Positions 33,619 through 44,021 of a DNA stretch of 64,000 bases are shown in pieces. The stretch's first letter is position 1; the number at the start of each line of letters is the position of its first letter. Origin of the DNA: Myxococcales bacterium (GTDB taxonomy: Bacteria > Myxococcota_A > Polyangia > Polyangiales > Polyangiaceae); assembly GCA_016703425.1 (NCBI GenBank), contig JADJCA010000012.1, positions 124,001-188,000 of the forward strand, in the 5' to 3' direction. The translations under genes and the position numbers were made by a program. The notes under the pieces are model-generated. The model had not been told where the DNA came from. It did not search any database and saw nothing but the letters and a program-made list of their open reading frames with translations.

Positions 33619-35109
33619 ATGAGGAGCAGCGTGGACAGCGGCAACGTCATCGTCATTGGGGCAGGGCTCGCGGGGCTCGCGACGGCGAGCTTTCTGCGAA
33701 TGAACGGGTACGCCGTCACGGTCCTCGACGGCGCTCCCCGCGCCGGCGGCGTGGCGCTCACCCGCTGGAACCCAAGTCACACCGTCGAAGGGGGCGTCTA
33801 CTTCTTCATCGAGCATGGCCCCGGGCTGGCAGCCTACGAGCTCTACTCGGCGCTGGGCGTTCTGCCGGCCGACGACGTGAGGACCGTCGAGCTCTACGCG
33901 CGCATCGTCGACGAGGCCACCGGCGCTGCGCTGTCCGTCACGCGTGATCTGGGGGCGCTCCGACGCGACCTCCTCGCTCTCGGCCCCGAAGACGAGAGGC
34001 TCATCGACGAGCTCGTCAAGGGAGCGCACGCCTTCGAGCAAACCGATCCCGTGAAGGTAGGGTTCGAGAAGCCGCCCGAGCTCCAGGGCTTCATCGACAA
34101 GCTCTCGCTCGGTTGGCACGCGCGCAACGCGCTCTCGATCTTCTCGAACAAGCGGCTGCTTGAGCAAACCATGGCGGAATGGCTCTCGCACGCAAAGAGC
34201 CCGGCGCTCCGCGCCGTTCTCGGCAACGTGTTTCCGCACCCCACCGTCGCGCCCTGGTTCGTCATGATGCTGCTCGGCCTCCTGGCGCGCGGGCAGGTCG
34301 GGCGCGTGACGAGCGGCGCCGACGCCTTCGTGGGCCGTCTCGAGAAGCGAGCGCTGTCGCTCGGCGCGCAATTCCGCTTCGGCGCGCAGGTCACGCGGAT
34401 CCTCGTCGAGGAGGGCCGCGCGACCGGTGTCGAGCTGGCGGACGGCTCTCGGCTCGCGGCGAGCGCCGTCGTGGCCACCGTCGATACGCGGCAGCTGCAT
34501 GAAAGATTGCTCGGCGGAGGACACGCCGACGCGCACACGCAAGAGCGGATGGACCGATGGCCGCTCACGTCGCCGGCAGCGTTCGTTCACTTCGTCGTCG
34601 CTGGAGACTTCACCAAAGAGGCGTGGCTTCAACAGATCGCGCTCACCGAGCCGCTCGCGCAGGGAACAGGGACGTTCGCCTCGTTGCGCTTCTTTGATCG
34701 CGGCACGTCTGGCGCCGGGCCCGATGAAACGGTCGTGCAGATCTCCGTCGACGTGAAGGAGCGCGACCTCAACGAGGCAGCGCTCGTCGCGGGCGCCCGA
34801 AGGCTCTTGGGGCGTCACGCGCCGCGAGCGCTCGATGCCGTACGCATCACGGAGGTCGTGATGCCGAGGGTGCACGAGCAGGCGGTCGCGGCCCCCGACG
34901 GCGTCACCAGCGCGTGGCTTCCCACCCCCAAGGCGCTCATGGCGCAGAGCCCACGCCGCGTGCCGGGGGTGGAGCGCTTGTATCTCGCCGGTCAGTGGGC
35001 CGTCGCCGGGGCCGGCGTGCTCGCCGTGCTCTATTCGGGAAGGCACGCGGTGCAGCTCCTGTGTCACGACGAGGGTAAGGCGTTCGTGCGCACCGTGCCT
35101 GAGGGGTGA
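33619..35109 (+). CDS. FAD-dependent oxidoreductase (phytoene desaturase/isomerase-like)
   Basis: 496 aa. N-terminal dinucleotide-binding motif VIVIGAGLAGLATASFL (residues about 10-26) with VTVLDGAPRAGG, and the C-terminal LYLAGQWAVAGAGVLAVLYS flavin segment. The overall plan matches the phytoene desaturase / carotenoid isomerase / retinol saturase group. No crt genes are nearby, so the substrate may be a different polyene, lipid or peptide. An RBS-like GAGGAG stretch overlaps the start. It converges on the small double-glycine-leader gene 34 nt downstream. Confidence 0.85.
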   Translation: MRSSVDSGNVIVIGAGLAGLATASFLRMNGYAVTVLDGAPRAGGVALTRWNPSHTVEGGVYFFIEHGPGLAAYELYSALGVLPADDVRTVELYARIVDEATGAALSVTRDLGALRRDLLALGPEDERLIDELVKGAHAFEQTDPVKVGFEKPPELQGFIDKLSLGWHARNALSIFSNKRLLEQTMAEWLSHAKSPALRAVLGNVFPHPTVAPWFVMMLLGLLARGQVGRVTSGADAFVGRLEKRALSLGAQFRFGAQVTRILVEEGRATGVELADGSRLAASAVVATVDTRQLHERLLGGGHADAHTQERMDRWPLTSPAAFVHFVVAGDFTKEAWLQQIALTEPLAQGTGTFASLRFFDRGTSGAGPDETVVQISVDVKERDLNEAALVAGARRLLGRHAPRALDAVRITEVVMPRVHEQAVAAPDGVTSAWLPTPKALMAQSPRRVPGVERLYLAGQWAVAGAGVLAVLYSGRHAVQLLCHDEGKAFVRTVPEG

Positions 35110-35143
35110 CCGGCGAGTTCCGGTTGAACGGCCGATCGAGCGA

Positions 35144-35332
35144 TCAGAAATCGTTGACGCGCTCCATCGACCAGCTGCCGTCCAGGCCTTCTACCGCCAT
35201 CCACAGCTCGCCGTCCGTGCCCTCAACAATCTCACCAGACCGGTAACTGGAGTTGTCGTCGTAGTCGCCCCCACTCACTTGCGTGAGCTCGATTTCGGAG
35301 AGTTCGACCATCGCGAAGGGGTTGGCGTTCAT
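35144..35332 (-). CDS. small peptide with double-glycine leader (candidate bacteriocin/RiPP precursor)
   Basis: 62 aa. Residues 10-22 read ELSEIELTQVSGG, an exact fit to the double-glycine leader used by C39 peptidase-containing ABC exporters (Leu -12, Ser -11, Glu -8, Leu -7, Val -4, Gly-Gly). Cleavage would release a 40-residue product that is very acidic (about 11 Asp/Glu to 2 Arg), with two Trp, no Cys and no Lys. The core has the repeated element DGELWM / DGSWSM. No C39 exporter, immunity gene or modifying enzyme is in the window. ATG 35332 is used; ATG eight codons later also keeps the leader intact. The ribosome site is weak. Confidence 0.62.
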   Translation of the reverse strand: MNANPFAMVELSEIELTQVSGGDYDDNSSYRSGEIVEGTDGELWMAVEGLDGSWSMERVNDF

Positions 35333-35407
35333 GCCTAGGACGGAGCAGGGAGCGTGCCGTAGCTAAGCGCGTGTCTCCCGGTCGATGGAGCTACGAAGCG
35401 GGACATC

Positions 35408-35425
35408 TTGTACCGCGCCGTACAA
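35408..35425. promoter_or_regulatory. inverted repeat TTGTAC-N6-GTACAA
   Basis: Perfect 6-bp inverted repeat with a 6-bp spacer, 76 nt upstream of the ATG of the double-glycine-leader peptide. The symmetry and spacing fit a dimeric repressor or activator site, centred about one helical turn plus the likely promoter distance from that gene. No regulator gene is adjacent. Confidence 0.4.
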
Positions 35426-35607
35426 CTCGGCGTGCACGGTGACCCAGACGGGCACTGATTGGCGGGCCTTCGCCCGTCGGCCTTCGCGATCGCCACCAGG
35501 ACGACGACCCGAGACGGCCGCGCCGCGGGCGAGTGATTGCGGCCGCGGGCTTAGCGGTGCCGGTAGGGGAGAACGGGGCGCCGTGCGGCGGACTCGCCGT
35601 CGTCTTT

Positions 35608-35694
35608 CCCCCCGACCCCCCGATCTTTGCCCTCAGCCCCTTTTCCCCTCAACCTTCGCCCCTCCCACCCCCACCTGACCACCCGTCCATCCCC
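35608..35694. repeat. C-run tract (G-quadruplex potential on minus strand)
   Basis: Ten runs of three to six C on the plus strand in 87 nt: 35608-35613, 35616-35621, 35630-35632, 35637-35640, 35645-35648, 35659-35662, 35664-35666, 35668-35672, 35682-35684 and 35691-35694. The complementary strand has closely spaced G-runs. Composition differs sharply from the flanks. Confidence 0.5.
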
Positions 35695-35762
35695 GCACAC
35701 ATGGACAGCCGTCCTGCCACCCTAAGTGCGCGATCACGCTTCGTTAAGTTGCCACCTATTTA

Positions 35763-35791
35763 TTGACACCGATCCGTCGCCTCCATACCGT
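35763..35791 (+). promoter_or_regulatory. sigma70-like promoter of the dcw operon
   Basis: TTGACA (consensus -35, 35763-35768), a 17-nt spacer, then TACCGT (35786-35791). It lies 122 nt before the mraZ start and immediately before the repeats proposed to bind MraZ. The -10 is the same as in the dksA promoter candidate. Confidence 0.55.
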
Positions 35792-35800
35792 GCGAACAGC

Positions 35801-35830
35801 ACGTGGGAAGAAGTGCCAAGGAGTGACAGG
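35801..35830 (+). promoter_or_regulatory. triple 10-bp repeat, putative MraZ operator
   Basis: Three direct repeats in phase: GTGGGAAGAA (35803), GTGCCAAGGA (35813) and GTGACAGGTA (35823). MraZ family proteins bind tandem short boxes (TGGGN with 5-bp spacers in enteric bacteria, so a 10-bp period) just downstream of their own promoter. The period and position match; the second and third boxes deviate from TGGG. Confidence 0.5.
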
Positions 35831-35912
35831 TAGCGGCGGCTCGGGGCATGATGTTCCGCTCCGACGCGACCCCTCCCCAAGGCCCTTCCCCCGGCGGTGA
35901 GGTCCCCCCTTC

Positions 35913-36356
35913 GTGTTCCGCGGTCGCTACGAGCACACGATTGACGCGAAAGGCAGGACCAGCCTGCCGGCGCGTTATCGCGACACGCTCGCGGCCTTGG
36001 GCCAGCGCCACATCGTGATCACGAGCGGCCTCGATCCCTGCCTCGTGGCCTATTCGCTCCCCGAATGGACCGGCTTCGAAGAGCGCCTCGCGAAGCTCCC
36101 CCAGTTCGACCGCGCCGTGCAGAAGCTCCGCCGCATCTACGTGTCCGGGGCCGTCGAGTGCGAGGTCGACGACTCGGGCCGCATCCTCTTGCCCGCCACG
36201 CTGCGCGAACACGCGTCGCTCAAGAAGGACGTTCTCTGGGCCGGAAGCGGTCGCTACGCCGAGCTTTGGGACAAAGAGATCTGGAAGACCCACTTCGAAA
36301 CGACCGATGACGAGCGCCGCGACATCTCCTCGCGCCTCGCGGAGCTGGGTCTATGA
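35913..36356 (+). CDS. mraZ: MraZ, DNA-binding regulator of the dcw operon
   Basis: 147 aa, GTG start. Two AbrB-like MraZ half-domains, each with a DxxGR motif: DAKGRTSLPARYRD (residues 11-24) and DDSGRILLPATLRE (about 88-101). MraZ forms ring oligomers that bind tandem repeats upstream of its own gene and repress or tune the operon. Matching repeats lie at 35801-35830. Its stop overlaps the next start as ATGA. Length matches the family. Confidence 0.96.
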   Translation: MFRGRYEHTIDAKGRTSLPARYRDTLAALGQRHIVITSGLDPCLVAYSLPEWTGFEERLAKLPQFDRAVQKLRRIYVSGAVECEVDDSGRILLPATLREHASLKKDVLWAGSGRYAELWDKEIWKTHFETTDDERRDISSRLAELGL

Positions 36357-37414
36357 GCGGACAAGCAGCGCGCGTCGTCCCCGATGCGCCCTCCTCCAGC
36401 GACGTCGCGCTCGCAGCCCCCGTCGGCTCGCAGCTGGCGCTGCCGGGCCTCGACGGCGGCGCCATCGAATGGGTCTGGATGGAAGAAGAAGGGCAGGTCG
36501 AAGTGGTGGAGAGCTACCAGCACACGACCGTCATGCTTCGCGAGATGGTGAGCGCCCTCGCGCCGAAAGACGGCGGCCTCTACGTCGACGCGACGCTCGG
36601 CGGTGGCGGTCACACCGAGGGCCTCCTCCTCGCCAACCCCAACTGTCGGGTCATCGGCTTCGACCGCGATCCCTCTGCCATCGCCGCCGCGGAGCGGCGC
36701 CTCGCGCGCTTTGAAGGACGCTTCGAGCTCGTGCGCGCCCCCTTCGGCTCCATTCGCGAAGAGCTCGCGCAGCTCGGGGTCACGCGCGTCGATGGCCTCT
36801 GCGCCGACCTCGGCGTGAGCTCGCCGCAGCTCGACGACGCCAGTCGCGGCATGAGCTTTCGCCGCGAAGGCCCCGTCGACATGCGCATGGACCCCACCAG
36901 CGGCGAGACGGCCCTCGAGATGATGCGCAACATGCGCGAAGAAGATCTCGCCGACGTCATCTACCGCTTCGGCGACGAACGACGCTCACGCCGCATCGCC
37001 CACAGCATCAAGCGCGCGATCCAGGATGGCGACCTCGTGACGACGCTCGATCTTCGCCGCGCCATCGTGCGCGCGACAGGCCCCGTCCGTACCGGCGGCG
37101 TCGACCCCGCGACGCGGACGTTTCAGGCCATTCGCATCGCCGTCAACGGCGAGCTCGACGAACTCTCACGGCTCCTCGAGGCCATGGGCGGGCTCCTCGC
37201 GGCCGGCGGCGTCGGCGCGGTGCTCTCGTTTCATTCGCTCGAAGACCGCCTCGTCAAGCACGCGTTCCAGGTGCGCGAGAGCTGGTCTCCCATCTGGAAG
37301 AAGCCCCTCGTCGCCGCCGACGAAGAGCAGAACATGAACCCTCGTGCGCGAAGCGCGAAGCTGCGCGCCGCCGTCCGTGTCACGCCGAGCGATCTGCCCG
37401 GAGCGCACACGTGA
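36353..37414 (+). CDS. rsmH: 16S rRNA (cytosine1402-N4)-methyltransferase
   Basis: 353 aa (MraW). Methylates N4 of C1402 in the ribosomal P site using AdoMet. Visible: HTTVMLREMVSAL, then the AdoMet motif YVDATLGGGGHTEGLL, LCADLGVSSPQLDD and SFHSLEDRLVK. About 55 residues precede the normal N-terminus, with an acidic stretch (WVWMEEEGQVEVVES) and no known fold. I keep the ATG that overlaps the mraZ stop, since this coupling is the rule in the operon, but a start at 36479 would give the usual length. Confidence 0.95.
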   Translation: MSGQAARVVPDAPSSSDVALAAPVGSQLALPGLDGGAIEWVWMEEEGQVEVVESYQHTTVMLREMVSALAPKDGGLYVDATLGGGGHTEGLLLANPNCRVIGFDRDPSAIAAAERRLARFEGRFELVRAPFGSIREELAQLGVTRVDGLCADLGVSSPQLDDASRGMSFRREGPVDMRMDPTSGETALEMMRNMREEDLADVIYRFGDERRSRRIAHSIKRAIQDGDLVTTLDLRRAIVRATGPVRTGGVDPATRTFQAIRIAVNGELDELSRLLEAMGGLLAAGGVGAVLSFHSLEDRLVKHAFQVRESWSPIWKKPLVAADEEQNMNPRARSAKLRAAVRVTPSDLPGAHT

Positions 37415-37782
37415 GCGCCGTTTCGTCGGGCCTCCCTCGGCGCTCACGAAGCTCCTTCGTCCTCGTCTGGACGCTCGTCGTCACGGCCACCGTCTGCGCG
37501 TTCATCGTGCACCTCGCGCTCCGCGGCAAGACGGTGTCCTTGGGCTACGAGCTGGGGCGCTCTCGCGCCGAGCAGGCGAGGCTCCGCGAAGTGAAGCGGG
37601 TCCTCGAGGTGGAAGCGGCGAGCTACAAGACCCCCGAGCGCGTCGAGATCGTCGCCCGGTCCCTCTTGGGGATGGAGGCGCCACCCGCCGACCGCATCGT
37701 GCAGATGCCCGGAGCGCCGGAGCCGCGACGCGTGCCGCTGGCAGCGACGGAGGGGGCAGAACAGCGCGGGGCCGCGCCGTGA
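37411..37782 (+). CDS. ftsL: cell division protein FtsL
   Basis: 123 aa, GTG start overlapping the rsmH stop. A basic cytoplasmic tail, one TM helix at residues about 16-38 (VLVWTLVVTATVCAFIVHLA), then a periplasmic coiled coil with leucine heptads and the terminal KTPERVEIVARSLLGM segment. FtsL joins FtsB and FtsQ and helps activate FtsWI. FtsL is poorly conserved in sequence, so the name rests on topology and on its place between rsmH and ftsI. No ftsB gene is nearby. Confidence 0.85.
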   Translation: MSAVSSGLPRRSRSSFVLVWTLVVTATVCAFIVHLALRGKTVSLGYELGRSRAEQARLREVKRVLEVEAASYKTPERVEIVARSLLGMEAPPADRIVQMPGAPEPRRVPLAATEGAEQRGAAP

Positions 37783-39835
37783 GGAACCTCGACCCGAAGC
37801 GCGCGCGCTGGATCCGCATGCGCATGGGCGCTCTCCTGGGGCTCATGGGCCTCGGCCTGGGCGCGCTCGTGGCGACCGCCTTTCGCGTTCAGGTCGAAGA
37901 CGGAAGCGCTTGGCGCGAGGTCGCCGAACGCCAGCGACAGCGGCGCCTTCACATCGAGCCGAAGCGCGGCACGCTGCTCGATCGCAACGGCACCACGCTC
38001 GCCGTGAGCGTGGAAGTCCCCAGCGCCAGCATCGACGTGGTGGAGCTGCTCCGCGGTGTCGAGAAACCGGAGGCGCAAGACGAGCTCCTCCGGGACGCGT
38101 CGCAGCGTCTCTCGCAGATCCTCTCGCTGCCCATCGACGACGTGCGGACCAAGCTCAACGCGAAGCGCCGCTTCGCGTGGCTCAAGCGTCGCATCACCGG
38201 CGAGGAGACGGCGGCGCTCAAGGCGCTCGGCGACGTTCGGCGCGAGAAGCGGCCGCTCCGCGGCATCGCCATCGAGGGGGAAGGGCAGCGTTACTACCCG
38301 GGCCGCGAGCTCGCCGGGCCGCTCCTCGGATTCGTCGCACCCGACGGCCTCGGCAAAGACGGGCTCGAGCTCTCGCTCGACGAGGACCTTCGCGGTCGCG
38401 TCGAAGAGGTTAACGGCTTGCGTGACCGGAGCGGTCGGCTCATCTTCTCGAACGGCTCGGCGCAGCCGGAGGCCTTCGCGGGCCACGATGTGCAGCTCGC
38501 CATCGACGCGGGGCTCCAGCGCTTCGCCGAGAAGGAGCTCGACGGGGCCTTCGGCACCTACGAGCTTCGGAGCGCCTCGCTCGTCGTCATGGAGCCGAAC
38601 AGCGGCGAGATCCTCGCGATGGCGTCGGTGCCCGGCTACAACCCCAACGACTACGGTCAGTCGGAGACGGAGGCGCGTCGCGACCGCGCCATCGCCGATC
38701 GCTTCGAGCCCGGCTCCGTCATGAAAGCCTTCACGCTCGCCGGCGCTCTCGCGTCAGGCACGCTCAAGGCCACCGAGCAGATCTTCTGCGAGAACGGGAA
38801 CTACAAGCTGGGCCCCGTCGTTATCCACGACACGCACCAGAACGGCTGGATGACGCCCACCCAGATCCTCGCCAAGAGCTCGAACATCGGCACGCTCAAG
38901 ATCGGCCTCAGTCTCGGCGAAGCGGGTCTCTACGGGACGTTCCGCAAGTTCGGCTTCGCCGAGCCGACGGGCGTTCCCCTGCCAGGAGAGGCCGCCGGCG
39001 TCCTCAGGCCCCGCGGCCGCCCATGGTTTGAGGTCGAGACGGCCAACGCTTCGTTCGGTCAGGGCGTCAGCGTCACGACGCTGCAGTTGGCCACGGCCTT
39101 CGCGGCGCTCGCCAACGGCGGTCGCTTGCTCGAGCCCATCTTGGTGAAGAAGATCACCAACGCGCGCGGTGAGGTTGTTCGTGACGGCCTGCCACGGGTC
39201 CGCCGTGAGGTCGTGCCGCCGGGCGTGGCGCGCACCGTCGCGGACATGCTGACGGCTGTCACCGAGCCCGGTGGTACGGGCGTTGAGGCGGCCGTGCCTG
39301 GCTTCCGCGTGGCGGGCAAGACCGCGACGGCCCAGAAGATCGATCCGCTCACGGGGAAGTACTCCAACGAGAAGTACACCTCGTCGTTCGTGGGCTTCGT
39401 TCCCGCGGAGCGACCGCGCGTCGTGGTAGCGGTGGTCCTCGACGAGCCCATCATCGGCCACTACGGCGGCGACTTGGCGGGCCCGGTCTTTCGTCGCGTG
39501 GCCGAGGCAGCGCTCCGCACCCTGGGGGTTCACGCGCCGGCGCCTTCGCGCACGCTCGCGGTCTCACGCGAAGGCGACCCCGCCGATCAAGCGCGCGCGA
39601 TCTTCGCGAAGGCGCGCCCCGTGGAAGCCGAGGTGCCTCCGGTGACCATGACCGACGGCGCGGTCCGCGTGCCGGATCTTGCCGGCATGCCCGCGCGAGA
39701 GGCCGTTCGCGCCCTCACGGCGGCCGGCTTCGTGCCACAGGTCGAGGGCTTCGGACGCCTCATCAAGCAGACTCCGGCGGGCGGGGCTCCGGCTCAGAAG
39801 GGGAGTCCGGTGCGCCTTCTCTTCGAGCCCGCCTC

Positions 39836-39839
<4 letters not shown>
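37779..39839 (+). CDS. ftsI: FtsI/PBP3-type transpeptidase with PASTA domain
   Basis: 686 aa. GTG 37779 overlaps the ftsL stop; a longer in-frame ORF upstream is rejected. TM helix at residues about 17-38, PBP dimerisation domain, then transpeptidase with S313-V-M-K (SxxK), S367-S-N (SxN) and K514-T-A (normally KTG). A PASTA domain ends the protein (VRVPDLAGMPAREAVRALT). FtsI cross-links septal peptidoglycan with FtsW. The PASTA domain and the KTA triad are departures from E. coli PBP3. Confidence 0.95.
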
Positions 39840-41361
<1,522 letters not shown>

Positions 41362-41362
<1 letters not shown>

Positions 41363-42825
41363 TGGCGACGCCGATCCCGCAGAATCGCGCGCCCATCTCG
41401 AGCCGCGAAGCGACGCTCGCAACTGCCGGTCGACTGCGCGGCGACGCGAACGCGCAGCATCACGGCCTCACCACCGACAGCCGCGCCGTGGTCCCCGGCT
41501 CGATCTTCGTGGCCCTTCGCGGCGAGGTCCACGACGGTCACCAGTTCCTCGCTGCGGCGGAGGGCGCCGGTGCGACGCTCCTCGTCGTCGAGCGGGGCGC
41601 TGCCAAGCTTGATGAGCTCCGCGTCGATGTCCTCGAGGTCGACGACACGCTGTGCGCCTGGGGCGACCTCGCCGCGTTTCATCTTCGGCGGTGGCGCGAA
41701 TGCGATAGGGCGGTTCGCGTCGTTGCCGTCACCGGCAGCGTGGGCAAGACGACCACGAAGGAGCTGTGCGCGGCGCTGCTCCGGGCCGCCGCCGGCGAGA
41801 GCGCCGTTGTGGCTACCGCCGGCAACCTCAACAACCGCATCGGCGTGCCGGCCATGATCTTCACGCTGACCGAGGCGCATCGCTTCGCGGTGCTCGAATG
41901 CGGCATGAGCTTGCCGGGCGAGATGAGCGAGCTCGCGAGGATCGTCCGCCCCGACGTGGCCGCCGTCACGCTTATCGGGCTCGCACACGCCGAGAACCTG
42001 GGGGGTACCCGGGAGGACGTGGCCCGAGAGAAGGGCGCCCTCCTCCGCGGCGCTGCGACAGGCGCGACGCTCATCGTGAGCGCCGATGATGCGCTGTCGG
42101 TGGCGGAAGCCCAAGCGGCCGCTCAGTTGGAAGCGGGCCGCGCACTCCGCGTCTTCTCCCGGCACGCTCCGTCCGATCTCGCCGTCGTCGAGCGAGAGAG
42201 CCTCGGCTTCCGCGGCGCGCGGCTGCGGCTCGAATGGCGCGGCGGCCGGTGCGTTTCCGTCGCGTTTCCGCTCGTCGGCGAAGGCGCCGCTGTCGACTTC
42301 GCGTGCGCCGCGCTCGCGGTTGAGGCCGCCCTTGGGCGTCCCGTCACGGACGAAGAGCTGAGCGCTGCCGCCGCGGCGGTCTCTAGCATACCGGGCCGCG
42401 CCGCCGTGGCCGTACGAACCGATGGGGCCATTGTCGTCGATGACACGTACAATGCCAGCCCTCAGAGTATGGACAACGCCCTCGCTTCCTTGTCGGAGAC
42501 CGCGCGCGCCGACGGTCGGCGCGCCGTCTGCGTCCTCGGTGAGATGCGCGAGCTTGGGCCCCAAGCAGCGGAAGCCCACGACGAGCTCGGTGACGCCGTT
42601 GCGCGCGCCAGCGTCGGTCTCTTCATCGGCTGCGGCGGGCTCATGGACCGCGCCGTCGCACGGGCGAAGGAGAAGGGCGTCCCCGCCGTGGCTGCCGGGA
42701 GCGTGGAGGCCGCGGCGGCCCTCGCGCTCCGCGAGGTGACGCCGCGCGACGTCGTTCTCGTCAAGGGCTCTCGCTCCATCGGCACGGAGCGCGTCGTTCG
42801 TGCGCTCATGGGAGACGCACGTTGA
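41362..42825 (+). CDS. murF: UDP-MurNAc-tripeptide:D-Ala-D-Ala ligase
   Basis: 487 aa, GTG start sharing one base with the murE stop. Adds D-Ala-D-Ala to the tripeptide. Visible: ATP loop VTGSVGKTTTKELCA, then GNLNNRIGVP, MSLPGEMSELA and the C-terminal IVVDDTYNASPQSMDNAL. Because ddl is not in the cluster, the D-Ala-D-Ala supply must come from elsewhere in the genome. Confidence 0.96.
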
Positions 42826-43970
42826 TCCCCGAACTCTTCTATCCGCTGCGCAACTCTGCGAGCTGGCTCGGCTGGCTCAACGTTCTGCGCTACGTACCCT
42901 TTCGCATCATCGCCGCCACCATCACGGCCATGTTGCTCTCGTTCATTCTGTCGCCCTGGTTCATACGCGAGCTACAGAAGAAGCAGATCGGGCAGGTTGT
43001 GCGCGCCGACGGCCCCGAGACGCACAAGGTCAAGCAGGGGACCCCCACGATGGGCGGCGCGCTCATCCTCTTGTCGGTGCTCTTGCCGACGGTCCTCTGG
43101 TGCGACATCAAGAACGTCTTCGTGTGGGCGACGACGGCGGTGACCGCTGGCTATGGCGTCATCGGCTACCTCGACGACTACCTGAAGATTCGCTTTCGCA
43201 ACTCGAAGGGCGTGCCCGGCCGCTACAAGCTGCTCGGCCAGTTCGTGATCGCCGGCGGCGTCCTCGCGTACGTCTTGCTGTCGAAGGAGCACGTCCCGGC
43301 GGATTTTTGGGAGATCCGCACGCGCCTCTCCATCCCCTTCTTGTCGTTCAACAAGCACCCCATCGAGCTTCCCATCGGGGTCTACCTGCCGTTCGCGATC
43401 TTGGTGGTGATGGCCATGTCGAACGCCGTCAACCTCACCGATGGGCTAGACGGTCTCGCCATCGGCCCGGTGATCATCAACGGCGTCACCTACCTCGTTT
43501 GGGCGTACCTCGCCGGCGCCACCTTTGGCATCGCGAACGTCGCGCAGAAGTTCGTGGTGGCGCGGTACCTCGACATCGCCGGCTTCGGTGGCGTCGGTGA
43601 GCTGTCGATCTACTGCGGCGCCATCGTCGGCGCCGGCATCGGCTTCCTTTGGTACAACACGTACCCGGCGCAGGTCTTCATGGGTGACGTCGGCTCGCTA
43701 GCGCTCGGCGGGGGCCTGGGGATGGTCGCCGTCTTCACCAAGAACGAGCTCTTGTCGATCATCCTCGGTGGCGTCTTCTTCCTCGAGGCCGTGAGCGTCA
43801 TCGTTCAGGTCACATCGTTCAAGCTTACGGGCAAGCGCATCTTCCTGATGGCGCCGATTCATCACCACTACGAGAAGAAGGGGTGGCCGGAGCCAAAGAT
43901 CATCGTCCGCTTCTGGATCGTGTCGGTGCTTCTGGCGCTCGTGACGCTCTCCAGCCTGAAGCTTCGCTGA
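42822..43970 (+). CDS. mraY: phospho-MurNAc-pentapeptide translocase
   Basis: 382 aa, TTG start overlapping the murF stop as TTGA. Integral membrane enzyme that transfers phospho-MurNAc-pentapeptide to undecaprenyl phosphate, forming lipid I. Visible: KQGTPTMGGALIL, the first Asp pair in GYLDDYLKIRF, NLTDGLDGLAIGP, FMGDVGSLALGG and the loop APIHHHYEKKGWPEPKII. About ten TM helices. Followed by the only sizeable gap (51 nt) within the mraZ-ftsQ block. Confidence 0.97.
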   Translation: MIPELFYPLRNSASWLGWLNVLRYVPFRIIAATITAMLLSFILSPWFIRELQKKQIGQVVRADGPETHKVKQGTPTMGGALILLSVLLPTVLWCDIKNVFVWATTAVTAGYGVIGYLDDYLKIRFRNSKGVPGRYKLLGQFVIAGGVLAYVLLSKEHVPADFWEIRTRLSIPFLSFNKHPIELPIGVYLPFAILVVMAMSNAVNLTDGLDGLAIGPVIINGVTYLVWAYLAGATFGIANVAQKFVVARYLDIAGFGGVGELSIYCGAIVGAGIGFLWYNTYPAQVFMGDVGSLALGGGLGMVAVFTKNELLSIILGGVFFLEAVSVIVQVTSFKLTGKRIFLMAPIHHHYEKKGWPEPKIIVRFWIVSVLLALVTLSSLKLR

Positions 43971-44021
43971 CGAGAAGAGCCCCCAAGACACCAAGTCAAA
44001 GAGAACGAGGAGCGACGAGCC

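Larger units (their letters stand above)
35333..35912. other. 580-nt regulatory gap before the dcw cluster
   Basis: No protein gene seen. From left to right: a TTGTAC/GTACAA inverted repeat (35408-35425), a long C-run tract (35608-35694, G-rich on the other strand), a sigma70-like promoter (35763-35791), and three 10-bp-spaced GTG repeats (35801-35830) before the mraZ GTG start. The last two are the likely control region of the dcw operon. Confidence 0.6.

Noticed and set aside
37344..37778. Upstream extension of ftsI to an ATG at 37344.
   Set aside because: It would overlap all of ftsL and the end of rsmH and encodes Arg-rich nonsense. GTG 37779 gives the normal tail-TM start and a GTGA overlap.
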